Shown here in pieces: positions 55,457-63,884 of a stretch of 64,000 bases of DNA (positions are counted from its first letter, which is position 1; each line of letters begins with the position of its first letter). Under the pieces are notes generated by a model. It ran no database searches. It was not told the DNA's origin and saw nothing but the letters and a program-made list of their open reading frames with translations. A program made the translations under genes and the position numbers. Source of the DNA: JAXLQL01 sp046331625 (GTDB lineage: Bacteria; Acidobacteriota; Terriglobia; Bryobacterales; Bryobacteraceae); the NCBI GenBank assembly GCA_046331625.1, contig JAXLQL010000038.1, positions 1 through 64,000 of the forward strand, written 5' to 3'.

Positions 55457-57871
55457 ATGTCCGGTCTCTTCGCCGACCTCCGTTACTCCATCCGCCGCCT
55501 CCGCAAGTCCCCCGGGATGGCCGCCATCGCGATCCTCACACTCGGCCTCGGCATGGCCGGGACCACCTCCGTCTACACCATCATGGACGCCTGGATCTTC
55601 CAGCCGCTCCCCTTCGCCGACGCCACGCGCCTCATCGACGTGCGTGGAATGAAGGAGTCCGACGGCAACCTACAGTCGATCAGCGCCGCCGAGTTCGACG
55701 AGTGGAAGCGCGAAGCGAGGTCGATCGAAGACCTCGCCGGATACCGCGTGGAAGACTTCCGGCTCACGGGCGACGGTCGTCCGCAGATGCTCAAAGGCGG
55801 GCGCGTCACCACGAATTTCTTCCACCTTCTCGAGACTCGCTTTTCGATGGGGCGCGGTTTTCGCGAAGAGGAAAGCGTTCCCGGCCAGAGCAGCGTGACG
55901 ATCCTCAGCCAAGGCCTGTGGCGTGACCGCTTCAATGCCGACCCCGCGATCATCGGCAAGACGATTCAGGTAGACGAGCAACCGCACACCGTGATCGGCG
56001 TGCTTCCCGCGGATTTCCATTTCCCGTTGATGGGCCGCCTCAACCTCATTACGCCTTTCGCCTTCACGGCCGAACAGCGCGCGAAGCGTAGGAACCGCGA
56101 ACTGAACGGCATCGGCCGTCTGCGCCCGGGATCCACGGCGAGCCAAGCCGAAGCGGAAACCAGAAGCATCGCCAAGCGGATGGCGCAGCTACATCCGAGC
56201 GAAGATTCCGGCCGCGTGCCGCGCATCGTCCCGCTCGCGGACGAGATTCGCCGCCATCACGATGCAGGCGTGATGCCGGTGATGTTCGCCATGACGGGAT
56301 GCCTGTTGCTCATCGCCTGCTCGAACGTCGCGAACATCATGCTGGCTCGGGCCGCAGCGCGGCGCCGCGAGACTGCGGTGAGGCTTGCGCTCGGGGGCGC
56401 CCGATGGCAGGTGACGCGGCAGTGGATCGCCGAGAACTGCATCCTGTTCCTCGCCGCAGGAGCGGCCGGCGCCGTGCTCACGCCGCTCGTGCTCGAGTGG
56501 ATCACTGCATCGATTCCGTTCGAAAATCGCGGATACCTGCGCAATTTCGGCGTGCTCGAGGTCAACGCCGGTGTGCTCGCGTTCGCATTCGCAGTGAGCG
56601 CGATCGGCGGCGTACTCTTCGGATTGCTGCCGGCCGCTGCGGCGGTTCGCGGCGCAGCGTTCGAAGGCTTGCGCGATGGTACGGCGAAGGCGACCGCGAG
56701 CAAGGGCAGCGGCCGGCTCCGGTCGGTGCTCGTGGCAGCGCAGTTCGCATTGGCGCTGGCGCTGATGGTCGGCGCCGGCTTGCTGTGGAGCAACGCGCGC
56801 GAGTTGATGCAACGCAGTCCCGGATTCGACTCGCACGGACTGATGACCTTCGCGCTCGCTCCTTCGGAGAAAACCTACACGGATCAACCCGCCTTGCGCG
56901 GACTCTTCGATCGCGCGATCGCCGAACTGCGCAAGCAACCCGAAGTGGAGCACGCCGCGCTGGCCACTTGGGTGCCGTTCACCGAGTCCGGCGGCTTCAC
57001 CGAGTTCCGCTTGGAAGGCCGGCCCGATCCCGCACCCGGCGAGTTACAGGAAGCGCAACTGAGCCGCGTAAGCGGTGGCTATGGCGCGGTGTTGCGGCTC
57101 GTTCCGCAGCGCGGGCGCATGATCGGCGAGCAGGATGGAACAGATGCGCCGCAGGTGGCGGTGATCAATCAGGCGATGGAACGCCGCTACTTCGCCGGCC
57201 GCGATCCGGTGGGGACGAGCATCCGGCTCGGACCCGGGAATTGGCGGACCATCGTGGGCGTGGTGGGCGATGTGAAGACGTACGACTTGACGGCCGCCTC
57301 CGGACCCCAGATCTACGTCCCGCTTTCGCAGTCGCAATCGCGATACGTAGTGGGCGTCGTGCGCGGGCGCGGAGAGCTGGATCCGGTGGTGCGGCGTGCG
57401 ATGGCGCTTGCGGATCCGGGCGAGCCGCTGATCCGCGTGGTGAGCATCGACACGCTGATTGACCGGCAGATCACGCCGTTCCGCGTGATGGGAAACTTCA
57501 TCGGAACTCTCGGCGTGGCGGCGCTGTTTCTCGCGGCGATCGGGCTTTATGGATCGATCTCGTACGCCGTGGCGCAGCGAACGAAAGAGATCGGGATTCG
57601 CATGGCGCTCGGCGCGCGTGGAGAAGACATCGCAGGCAAGGAGGCGCGCGGGTTGGCGCGGGTGCTGGTGGGCGGTATGATTCCGGGGCTCGCGCTGGCC
57701 GTTGCGATCGGGAAAGCGCTGAGCGCGGTGTTGGTTGGAGTGAGTCCTTTCGAGTGGAAGCTCTACGCCGGGATGGCCGTGCTGTTGGTGGCGGTAGCGG
57801 CGCTGGCGGCCGCCGGACCGGTGCGCCGGGCGATGCGGACGAGTCCGGTGATCGCGCTGCGCCACGAGTAG
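55457..57871 (+). CDS. ADOP-family (FtsX/MacB-like) permease
   Basis: An 804-aa inner-membrane protein of the acidobacterial duplicated orphan permease family. It opens with the family-specific DLRYSIRRLRKSPGMAAIAI and has two MacB periplasmic-core regions and two FtsX domains: first (about 275-420: MFAMTGCLLLIACSNVANIM, ARAAARRRETAVRLALGGAR), second (about 690-800: LFLAAIGLYGSISYAVAQRT, EIGIRMALGARGEDIAG). The total is about eight TM helices. Such permeases are present in dozens of copies per acidobacterial genome and often have no ATPase nearby, as here; function unknown, presumed export or mechanotransmission. Confidence 0.95.
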   Translation: MSGLFADLRYSIRRLRKSPGMAAIAILTLGLGMAGTTSVYTIMDAWIFQPLPFADATRLIDVRGMKESDGNLQSISAAEFDEWKREARSIEDLAGYRVEDFRLTGDGRPQMLKGGRVTTNFFHLLETRFSMGRGFREEESVPGQSSVTILSQGLWRDRFNADPAIIGKTIQVDEQPHTVIGVLPADFHFPLMGRLNLITPFAFTAEQRAKRRNRELNGIGRLRPGSTASQAEAETRSIAKRMAQLHPSEDSGRVPRIVPLADEIRRHHDAGVMPVMFAMTGCLLLIACSNVANIMLARAAARRRETAVRLALGGARWQVTRQWIAENCILFLAAGAAGAVLTPLVLEWITASIPFENRGYLRNFGVLEVNAGVLAFAFAVSAIGGVLFGLLPAAAAVRGAAFEGLRDGTAKATASKGSGRLRSVLVAAQFALALALMVGAGLLWSNARELMQRSPGFDSHGLMTFALAPSEKTYTDQPALRGLFDRAIAELRKQPEVEHAALATWVPFTESGGFTEFRLEGRPDPAPGELQEAQLSRVSGGYGAVLRLVPQRGRMIGEQDGTDAPQVAVINQAMERRYFAGRDPVGTSIRLGPGNWRTIVGVVGDVKTYDLTAASGPQIYVPLSQSQSRYVVGVVRGRGELDPVVRRAMALADPGEPLIRVVSIDTLIDRQITPFRVMGNFIGTLGVAALFLAAIGLYGSISYAVAQRTKEIGIRMALGARGEDIAGKEARGLARVLVGGMIPGLALAVAIGKALSAVLVGVSPFEWKLYAGMAVLLVAVAALAAAGPVRRAMRTSPVIALRHE

Positions 57872-57875
57872 CGCG

Positions 57876-58556
57876 TCACAAAGCAGGCCGAAGCATTTCT
57901 TCCAATTTTTGTTTCACGTCTGGCCACTCGGGCGCAAGGATCCGGAACCACGCCGTGTCGCGATTGCGCCCCTTCAAGATCATGTGCGCTTCCTGGATCC
58001 CTTCGAAGCGGAACCCCATCCGCAGCGCCGCCCGGCGCGAGCGCTCGTTGAGCGCGTTGCACTTCCATTCCAGGCGGCGGTAGCCGAGCTCGAAGCAGTG
58101 CCGCAGCATCAAGTAAGTCGCTTCGGTGTTGGCAGCGGTCCGCTGCACCAGCGGGGTGTACCAGATGTGGCCGACCTCGATCTTCAGATGCTCGGGTGCG
58201 TTGCTCATGAGCGTGGTCACTCCGGCCGGCTTGCCCGAGATCAGATCGGTGACGCAGAAGGCGAATTGGTTCGCGGGTGCGGTGAGGGAGCGAAGATAGT
58301 CGCGAAACTCGTCGAGGCCGGCGAAGGGTCCGTAGCCCATGTAGGCCCAGATGAGCGCGTCCGAATCGTAGGCTTCGATGGACCGTTCGCCAAGTCTGGC
58401 GGGCTGTCCGTTCGAGACGGCGTAGAGATCGGGTGTGTGCTCCAGGGGATCGAGCGGAGCCAACTCCACCCAGTTGCCGCGGAGGATGACGGCGTCCGGT
58501 TTCAGCGGCAGTTCGCGGCGAAGTTCCATTTCGCGTGGGGAGATCTCCTGGCCCAT
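57876..58556 (-). CDS. GNAT acetyltransferase, RimJ/RimL type
   Basis: A 226-aa acetyl-CoA-dependent N-acetyltransferase. NWVELAPLDPLEHTPDLYAV is the usual N-terminal strand of RimJ/L-like proteins, followed by FAFCVTDLISGKPAGVTTLM, IEVGHIWYTPLVQRTAANTE, and RRLEWKCNALNERSRRAALR with the acetyl-CoA site NERSRRAALRMGFRFEG. ATG 58556 has AGAAGG 4 nt upstream. The open frame upstream of it is the antisense of the ATP-grasp gene and not coding. It converges with the ADOP gene, 4 bp apart. Acceptor unknown: often amino groups of proteins, antibiotics or small molecules. Confidence 0.92.
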   Translation of the reverse strand: MGQEISPREMELRRELPLKPDAVILRGNWVELAPLDPLEHTPDLYAVSNGQPARLGERSIEAYDSDALIWAYMGYGPFAGLDEFRDYLRSLTAPANQFAFCVTDLISGKPAGVTTLMSNAPEHLKIEVGHIWYTPLVQRTAANTEATYLMLRHCFELGYRRLEWKCNALNERSRRAALRMGFRFEGIQEAHMILKGRNRDTAWFRILAPEWPDVKQKLEEMLRPAL

Positions 58557-58664
58557 CCTTCTGTTGTCGCATGTCTTCAGGCAAGCGGGCGATTCGTCCC
58601 TTGAATCCCCCTCACAAAAAGTTTCGATTGGCGCTCCGGCGCCCGTTCGCGCGACCATGGAACT

Positions 58665-60116
58665 CTGCGGTTCCACGACTACGAGACCGACGGCTTTTAC
58701 GACGAGATGTTCGCCGAGGGCGGTGTCCCCCGCGAGCACGGCCGGCTGCTGCTCGACACCCTCAACTCCCTCGACGACGGGCAGTTGCTCCGCCACAAGC
58801 GCGCCTGCGAGCGGCTGCTGCTGCAGATGGGAATCACCTTCAACGTCTACGGAGCCGAAGGCGGCACCGAGCGCATCTTCCCTTTCGATCTGATCCCGCG
58901 CATCATTCCCCACCATGAGTGGGAACGTCTCGAGCGCGGACTCCAACAGCGCATCCACGCCCTCAACGAATTCATCAACGACATCTATCACGACCAGCGG
59001 ATCCTCAAGGACAAAGTGATCCCCGAGGAAGTGGTTCGCTCGGCCGCGTCGTACCGGCCGCAATGCCAGGGCCTGAATCCGCCGCGCGGCGTGTGGTGCC
59101 ACATCACCGGCACCGATCTCGTCCGCCACGGTGACGGCGAGTATTACGTCCTCGAAGACAACCTGCGCGTGCCGTCGGGAGTCTCTTACGTGCTCGAGAA
59201 CCGCGCCGTGTTGAAACAAATCTTCCCGCGCGTGTTCGAGGGGCTTTCGGTTCTGCCCGTGGACGCGTATCCCAGCCGCCTGCTCGAGATGCTCGAGTCG
59301 ATCACTCCGCGCGCCGGAGACCAGCCCCGCGTCACGGTGCTCACGCCCGGCATCTACAACTCCGCCTACTTCGAGCACAGCTTCCTCGCCCAGCAGATGG
59401 GCGTGCAATTGGTGGAAGGGCAGGATCTCGTGGTGCAAGGCGACGTCTTCATGCGCACCACCAAGGGACTCGAGCGCGTGGATGTGATCTATCGCCGCAT
59501 CGACGACGATTTTCTCGACCCTCGCGCCTTCCGCTCCGATTCGCTCCTCGGCGTTCCCGGCTTGATGGACGCCTACCAGCGCGGCCGCGTGGCGCTTGCG
59601 AACGCTCCGGGCAACGGCGTGGCCGACGACAAGGTGGTCTACGCCTACGTGCCCGACATGATTCGCTACTACGAAGGCGAAGATCCGATCCTGCCGAACG
59701 TGCCCACGTATCTCTGCTGGCGCGATGCAGACCGCCAACACGTGCTCGCCAATCTCGACAAGCTGGTGGTGAAGTCGGCCAACGAAGCGGGTGGCTACGG
59801 GATGCTGGTGGGCCCGCATTCCACCGCCGCGCAGCGCGAGGAGTTCGCCGCCAAGATCGAAAGCAATCCGCGCAACTTCATTGCCCAGCCCACGCTGGCG
59901 CTCTCTCGGGTCCCCACTATTGCCGGCGACGCAGTCGAGGGCCGCCACGTCGACCTGCGACCCTACGTCCTCTACGGCAAGGAGATTTTCGTGCTCCCCG
60001 GCGGACTCACGCGCGTGGCGCTTCGCAAGGGATCGCTCGTGGTGAATTCGTCGCAAGGCGGCGGCAGCAAAGACACCTGGGTGCTCGCACCGGACCAGGG
60101 AGGCTCCGAGACATGA
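58665..60116 (+). CDS. Circularly permuted ATP-grasp ligase (DUF404/DUF407 type), probable CTG start
   Basis: A 483-aa ATP-dependent carboxylate-amine ligase-like protein, thought to make amide or peptide-like bonds in the alpha-E/transglutaminase/Anbu system. Conserved blocks: RACERLLLQMGITFNVYGAE, VYHDQRILK-like INDIYHDQRILKDKVIP, GTDLVRHGDGEYYVLEDNLR, DKLVVKSANEAGGYGMLVGP, GRHVDLRPYVLYG. The family's N-terminus (RFHDYxTDGFYDEMFAEGG) is encoded in frame from CTG 58665, with no ATG, GTG or TTG between the upstream stop (58602) and it. The first ATG, 58707, would cut 14 conserved residues. So I take CTG 58665, or a start-codon base error. The stop overlaps the alpha-E gene by ATGA. Confidence 0.88.
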   Translation: MRFHDYETDGFYDEMFAEGGVPREHGRLLLDTLNSLDDGQLLRHKRACERLLLQMGITFNVYGAEGGTERIFPFDLIPRIIPHHEWERLERGLQQRIHALNEFINDIYHDQRILKDKVIPEEVVRSAASYRPQCQGLNPPRGVWCHITGTDLVRHGDGEYYVLEDNLRVPSGVSYVLENRAVLKQIFPRVFEGLSVLPVDAYPSRLLEMLESITPRAGDQPRVTVLTPGIYNSAYFEHSFLAQQMGVQLVEGQDLVVQGDVFMRTTKGLERVDVIYRRIDDDFLDPRAFRSDSLLGVPGLMDAYQRGRVALANAPGNGVADDKVVYAYVPDMIRYYEGEDPILPNVPTYLCWRDADRQHVLANLDKLVVKSANEAGGYGMLVGPHSTAAQREEFAAKIESNPRNFIAQPTLALSRVPTIAGDAVEGRHVDLRPYVLYGKEIFVLPGGLTRVALRKGSLVVNSSQGGGSKDTWVLAPDQGGSET

Positions 60117-61105
60117 GCATTCCCTACGCCGATGCGTCAAAAACGGTAGCGGAGCAACCGCTGCTCAGCCGCGTGGCGGACTCGGTCTACTGGATGGCGC
60201 GCTACATCGAGCGCGCTGAAAACGTGGCTCGTTTCGTCAACGTCAATGTCCACCTCATGCTCGACTTGCCGGAAGGCAACTCGAACCAGTGGCAGCCGCT
60301 CATCGACACGAGCGGTGACGCGGCGGTCTTCCGCGAGCGCGCCGGAGAAGCCACTCATGATTCGGTGGTGGAGTTTCTCACCTTCGACGAACAGAATCCC
60401 AACTCCATCGTCAGTTGCGTCCGCGGCGCTCGCGAGAACGCCCGCTCCGTGCGCGAGACGATCTCGTCGGAAATGTGGGAGCAGGCCAACGAGCTTTATC
60501 TACTGGTCACCGGAGCGCGCGGCAAGCTCGAGGGCGACATGCTGCCGTCGTTCTTTCATCGCGTGCGCATGGCCTGCCATCTGTTTCACGGCATCACCGA
60601 CGTGACCATGACGCACAACGAGGCGTGGCACTTCATGCGCCTCGGCCGCAAGCTCGAACGCGCCGACAAAACCACGCGCCTGCTCGACGTGAAGTACTTC
60701 ATCCTGCTTCCCGAGCTCGAGGACGTAGGCACGCCCTACGACGACATCCAATGGGCGGCGGTGCTCAAATCCGTCAGCGGCTTCGAGATGTATCGCAAGC
60801 GCCACGGCCGCATCGTGCCCGCGCGCATCGCCGAATTCCTGCTCAATGACCCGGCGTTTCCGCGCGCGGTGCGTTATTGCGTCGGTTGCGCCGATCAGTC
60901 GCTGCACACCATCACCGGAAGTTCCTTCGGCGCCTTCTCCGTGCAGTCAGAACAGCGGCTCGGGCTGCTGCGGTCCGAACTCGATTACATGGACGTCGCC
61001 GGGGTCATCGCCGGCGGGCTCCACGAGTTCCTCGACGGACTGCAGACCAGAATGAATAACATAGATGAATGCATCCATCGCGACTTCTTCGCGGTCCGTT
61101 CGTGA
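60113..61105 (+). CDS. Alpha-E domain protein (DUF403)
   Basis: A 330-aa all-helical protein of the alpha-E family, obligate neighbour of the circularly permuted ATP-grasp enzyme. Hallmarks: LLSRVADSVYWMARYIERAE followed by NVARFVNVN, ARENARSVRETISSEMWEQA, EAWHFMRLGRKLERADKTTR, and FPRAVRYCVGCADQSLHTIT. It has no known catalysis and is presumed to form a complex with the ligase. It is coupled to the gene upstream by ATGA and precedes the Anbu gene by 31 bp with AGGGAGGGG as ribosome site. Confidence 0.92.
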   Translation: MSIPYADASKTVAEQPLLSRVADSVYWMARYIERAENVARFVNVNVHLMLDLPEGNSNQWQPLIDTSGDAAVFRERAGEATHDSVVEFLTFDEQNPNSIVSCVRGARENARSVRETISSEMWEQANELYLLVTGARGKLEGDMLPSFFHRVRMACHLFHGITDVTMTHNEAWHFMRLGRKLERADKTTRLLDVKYFILLPELEDVGTPYDDIQWAAVLKSVSGFEMYRKRHGRIVPARIAEFLLNDPAFPRAVRYCVGCADQSLHTITGSSFGAFSVQSEQRLGLLRSELDYMDVAGVIAGGLHEFLDGLQTRMNNIDECIHRDFFAVRS

Positions 61106-61136
61106 CGAATTCATCAGGGAGGGGAAGCTCGAGACC

Positions 61137-61877
61137 ATGACCTTTTGTCTCGGCATGACGGTTGACGAGGGGTTGGTCGGAATCGCCGACACCCGCTTGA
61201 TGTCGGGCAACGAATGCCTGACCGGCCGTAAAGCCGCCACGTATAGCGGACCGGGATTCTCGTTTTTCGTGATGACCTCGGGGTTGCGTTCGCTGCGCGA
61301 CAAAGTGCTGCTCCACTTCGAAGAGCAGTTCGCCAAAGAGAGCTTCGTGCGCGACCGCCTGTATCGCGTGGTGGATCTCTACGCGCGCCAGGTGCGCCGC
61401 GTTTCCGAAGAAGACCGCGAGGCGCTCAAAGAGGCCGACTTGCGATTCAACATCCACTCGCTCATCGGCGGCCAAACCACCGGTGACACGGCGCATCGCT
61501 TGTTCCTCGTTTATCCGGAAGGGAACTGGGTGGAGATCGGCCCGGACACTCCGTATCAGATCATCGGCGCCACGGGATTCGGCAAGCCGATCCTCGAGCG
61601 AACCGTCGACCGCGCTGACCCATTGCTGTTCGCGTTCAAAGTGGGCATCCTCGCGTTTGACGCCACGCGCTTGTGCGCAGGCGATGTCGATTACCCGATC
61701 GACGTGCTCCTCTACAAGAAAGGCAGCTTCCGCATGGTGGAACATCGCTACCAGCACGATGACCTGCGCTCCATTTCGAGTTGGTGGCAGGAGCGCATGC
61801 GCAAAAGCGTGCATGATCTGCCGGCCGATCGCGTGGAAACGGCGTTCGCCAAACTCGTCTCCGGCGGCGGCGACTGA
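61137..61877 (+). CDS. Anbu-type proteasome-like peptidase
   Basis: A 246-aa N-terminal-nucleophile hydrolase of the Anbu (ancestral beta-subunit) group. After Met removal Thr1 is the nucleophile: MTFCLGMTVDEGLVGIADTR has Thr1, Asp17 in IADTR, and a lysine at position 31 in LTGRKAATYSG, which correspond to the proteasomal Thr/Asp/Lys triad. LPxxF-like and SLIGGQTTGDTAHRLFLVYP with a FGKPILERTVDRADPLLFAF segment are typical of the family. Anbu forms large rings and has weak or no detected peptidase activity so far. It sits between the alpha-E and transglutaminase genes, the usual context. Confidence 0.92.
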   Translation: MTFCLGMTVDEGLVGIADTRLMSGNECLTGRKAATYSGPGFSFFVMTSGLRSLRDKVLLHFEEQFAKESFVRDRLYRVVDLYARQVRRVSEEDREALKEADLRFNIHSLIGGQTTGDTAHRLFLVYPEGNWVEIGPDTPYQIIGATGFGKPILERTVDRADPLLFAFKVGILAFDATRLCAGDVDYPIDVLLYKKGSFRMVEHRYQHDDLRSISSWWQERMRKSVHDLPADRVETAFAKLVSGGGD

Positions 61878-61885
61878 CCCCGCGC

Positions 61886-62737
61886 ATGCGGATCCGCGTT
61901 CAGCACGCTACTCGCTACCGCTACAGCGCGCCGGTGTTCCTCGAGCCGCATTGGGTGCGGATGCATCCGCGCTGCGATGGATCGCTGCGTTTGCTCGCCT
62001 GGCAGATGTCGGTGTCGCCGCAGCCCGCCGGCCAGAGCGTGGCGCTCGATGCGCACGGAAACACGGCCACCCGGATTTGGTTTGGCGGAGAAACGTCCGA
62101 GCTGAACGTGGCGGTGCAGTTCGAGGTGGAGACGCTGCGCGAGAATCCGTACGATTTCCTGCTTCCGCGCGGCGAGACGCTCGCGCTGCCGTTGCGCTAC
62201 CCGGCTTGCGAACGGGTGGCGCTTGCACCTTATCTCGATGCGTATCTCGATGGTGGGCCAGTGGCGCCGGCGGTGGCCGAGTTCGCGCGCGGAATCGCTG
62301 CGGAAGCGGGCGGGCAGACGATGCCGTTTCTCGATGCGCTTGCGCGCCGCATCTGGACTGGCTGGAAGCAGGTGGTCCGCATTGACGGCGACCCGTTCGC
62401 GCCCGGGCAGGCGCTCGGCGAAAGCGAACTCGCCTGCCGCGACATGGCGGTGCTCTTCCGCGCCGCCTGCCAATCCGTGGGGATCGCTGCGCGGTTCGTG
62501 AGCGGGTACGAGCTTCACTCCGCCGATCATCCCGCGTTCCTGCACGCATGGGCCGAAGCGTACGTGCCGGGCGGGGGTTGGCGCGGATACGATCCGTCGC
62601 GCGGCATGGCCACGGCGAATTTGCACATCCCTGCGGCGGCGGCGTTGCGTGCCGAAGACGCGGCGCCGGTGTCGGGCACATTTCGCGGAGCGGCGCATGC
62701 GGAGATGGAGGTCGCGCTGCAGGTTGCGGACGTGTGA
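61886..62737 (+). CDS. Transglutaminase-like cysteine protease
   Basis: A 283-aa protein with a bacterial transglutaminase N-terminal domain (MRIRVQHATRYRYSAPVFLE) and a transglutaminase core. The triad is visible: Cys in SELACRDMAVLFRAACQS, His in PAFLHAWAEAYVPGGGWRGY, and Asp in YDPSRGMAT. No signal peptide. In the ATP-grasp/alpha-E/Anbu neighbourhood it is proposed to hydrolyse or exchange the amide bonds formed by the ligase. It starts 8 bp after the Anbu stop and ends the operon; the next gene is convergent. Confidence 0.93.
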   Translation: MRIRVQHATRYRYSAPVFLEPHWVRMHPRCDGSLRLLAWQMSVSPQPAGQSVALDAHGNTATRIWFGGETSELNVAVQFEVETLRENPYDFLLPRGETLALPLRYPACERVALAPYLDAYLDGGPVAPAVAEFARGIAAEAGGQTMPFLDALARRIWTGWKQVVRIDGDPFAPGQALGESELACRDMAVLFRAACQSVGIAARFVSGYELHSADHPAFLHAWAEAYVPGGGWRGYDPSRGMATANLHIPAAAALRAEDAAPVSGTFRGAAHAEMEVALQVADV

Positions 62738-62747
62738 GCAGCTTCGC

Positions 62748-62766
62748 AAAGGCCTACGGGCTTTTT
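62748..62766. terminator. Weak hairpin with U-tract between convergent genes
   Basis: A 7-bp imperfect stem (62748-62754 with 62758-62764, one mismatch, TAC loop) followed by TTTTT on the plus strand. It overlaps the lectin stop codon. It could end the transglutaminase transcript. Confidence 0.35.
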
Positions 62767-63746
62767 CGGATCCGGTAGACGATTCCCACTTGATCGAGCG
62801 CTGCGCCCGCACGTCCCGTGAAGCCGATGACCTCAGTTCCTGCCGGGGCGTGGATTTCATACGGCTCTCCGCCCTGTCCACCGTACCAAGGCGAACTGCG
62901 GCCCCGGTTCGTGAGGAACCGGATCGAATCCACCATCATCCCAGCCCGGCCGGCAATGGCGGTGATGTATTCGCCATCCTCGAGGGCGAACACGTGGGTA
63001 TTGCCGTTCGCGTGTCCGCTCCCCCGGCCTCGCACGGTAGTTCCGGCGGAGTCTTTGAACTCGATCTGGAGCGCGTTGACTACTCCTCCCCATGAGACGC
63101 GAACTGCCGACAACGTCAAACCAGTGGCATCCGTGTAGGTAAAAGGCTGGCCCCCTTGGCCGCCCGCGAAGCCCGCGCTATACGCAGTGTCCGGTTGCAG
63201 GGCCATCTTGGAAGCCGGAGCAGGCGCTCGCTCCGGGCGGCTCTTCGCTACGAGTTTGGCTTGCCGTGGACGGTATGCGATGCCAATCTGATTCAGCCCT
63301 CCACCCACGCGGCCAACGAATCCGATGACCTCCGTTCCTTCCGGGGCCTCGAACTCATAGGGATTGCCCCCTCTCCCCCCGTACCATGGCGAACTGCGGC
63401 CCCGGTTCGTCAGGAAGCGAATCGAATCGACAACCAAGCCCGCCCGGCCCGCGATGGCAGCGATGTATTCGCCGGGTTCGAGTCTGAAGACATCCCAGGT
63501 CCCGCTCGCTCTGCCGATGAGCGTTCCGCGGAACGGTTGCCCGGCGGCATTCGCGTAACGCACCTCCAGCCCGTCAACGAACACGCCGTGAAATACCTGC
63601 ACGGAGGTGACGGCCAGCCCGTCCGGATCGTCGCACGTGAACGGCCTCCCGCCATCCCCCCCCGCGTAGCCCACTATTCGGATTTGCGCGGTAGCGGAGA
63701 CCGTGGCCAGAACCAAGCAGGATGCCAAACGTGCCGATGGCCACAT
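62754..63746 (-). CDS. Secreted protein with two jacalin-like lectin domains
   Basis: A 330-aa exported carbohydrate-binding protein. From ATG 63746, with AAAGGAG upstream, residues 1-20 form a signal (LASCLVLATVSATA). Two jacalin-type beta-prisms follow: about 21-160 and about 185-328. Each has VGYAGGDGGRPFT or AGFAGGQGGQPFT near its start, an IAAIAGRAGLVVDSIRFLTN or ITAIAGRAGMMVDSIRFLTN strand, then NRGRSSPWYGG and EVIGFVGRVGGGLNQIG. The Gly near the N-terminus and the loop before the last strand form the usual mannose/galactose site. A charged Pro/Ala linker (RPERAPAPASK) joins them. The two units are close at DNA level (see repeat). Confidence 0.9.
   Translation of the reverse strand: MWPSARLASCLVLATVSATAQIRIVGYAGGDGGRPFTCDDPDGLAVTSVQVFHGVFVDGLEVRYANAAGQPFRGTLIGRASGTWDVFRLEPGEYIAAIAGRAGLVVDSIRFLTNRGRSSPWYGGRGGNPYEFEAPEGTEVIGFVGRVGGGLNQIGIAYRPRQAKLVAKSRPERAPAPASKMALQPDTAYSAGFAGGQGGQPFTYTDATGLTLSAVRVSWGGVVNALQIEFKDSAGTTVRGRGSGHANGNTHVFALEDGEYITAIAGRAGMMVDSIRFLTNRGRSSPWYGGQGGEPYEIHAPAGTEVIGFTGRAGAALDQVGIVYRIRKSP
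62881..63473. repeat. Pair of ~95-bp direct repeats encoding the lectin core (62881-62975 and 63379-63473)
   Basis: The two lectin domains share a DNA block of about 95 bp at roughly 80-85% identity by eye, including a 23-bp identical core around the SSPWYGG codons. They lie 498 bp apart in the same orientation. This points to recent internal duplication or gene conversion. Confidence 0.7.
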
Positions 63747-63831
63747 ACGCGAACTCCTTTCGTCAATAGATCGGCGCTTCTCTGGTTGCGAGATCGTAGG
63801 GCAACTGCCTTGGGTCGCGGTGGTTAGACAC

Positions 63832-63882
63832 TTGACGCACCCTGAGTCGAGGCGTAAAGTGGATATGAAGATCCACATATCC
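63832..63882 (+). promoter_or_regulatory. Sigma-70 type promoter with nested inverted repeats
   Basis: TTGACG (63832) and TAAAGT (63855) are 17 bp apart. Immediately downstream two overlapping inverted repeats occur: GGATATG 63861-63867 with CATATCC 63876-63882, and GTGGAT 63859-63864 with ATCCAC 63871-63876. They cover the expected transcript start and leader of the gene at 63885, so they look like an operator or a leader hairpin switch. Confidence 0.55.
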
Positions 63883-63884
63883 AG

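Noticed and set aside
58557..60140. Large minus-strand frame continuing upstream of the GNAT gene
   Set aside because: It is antisense to the conserved ATP-grasp gene; the acetyltransferase begins at 58556.
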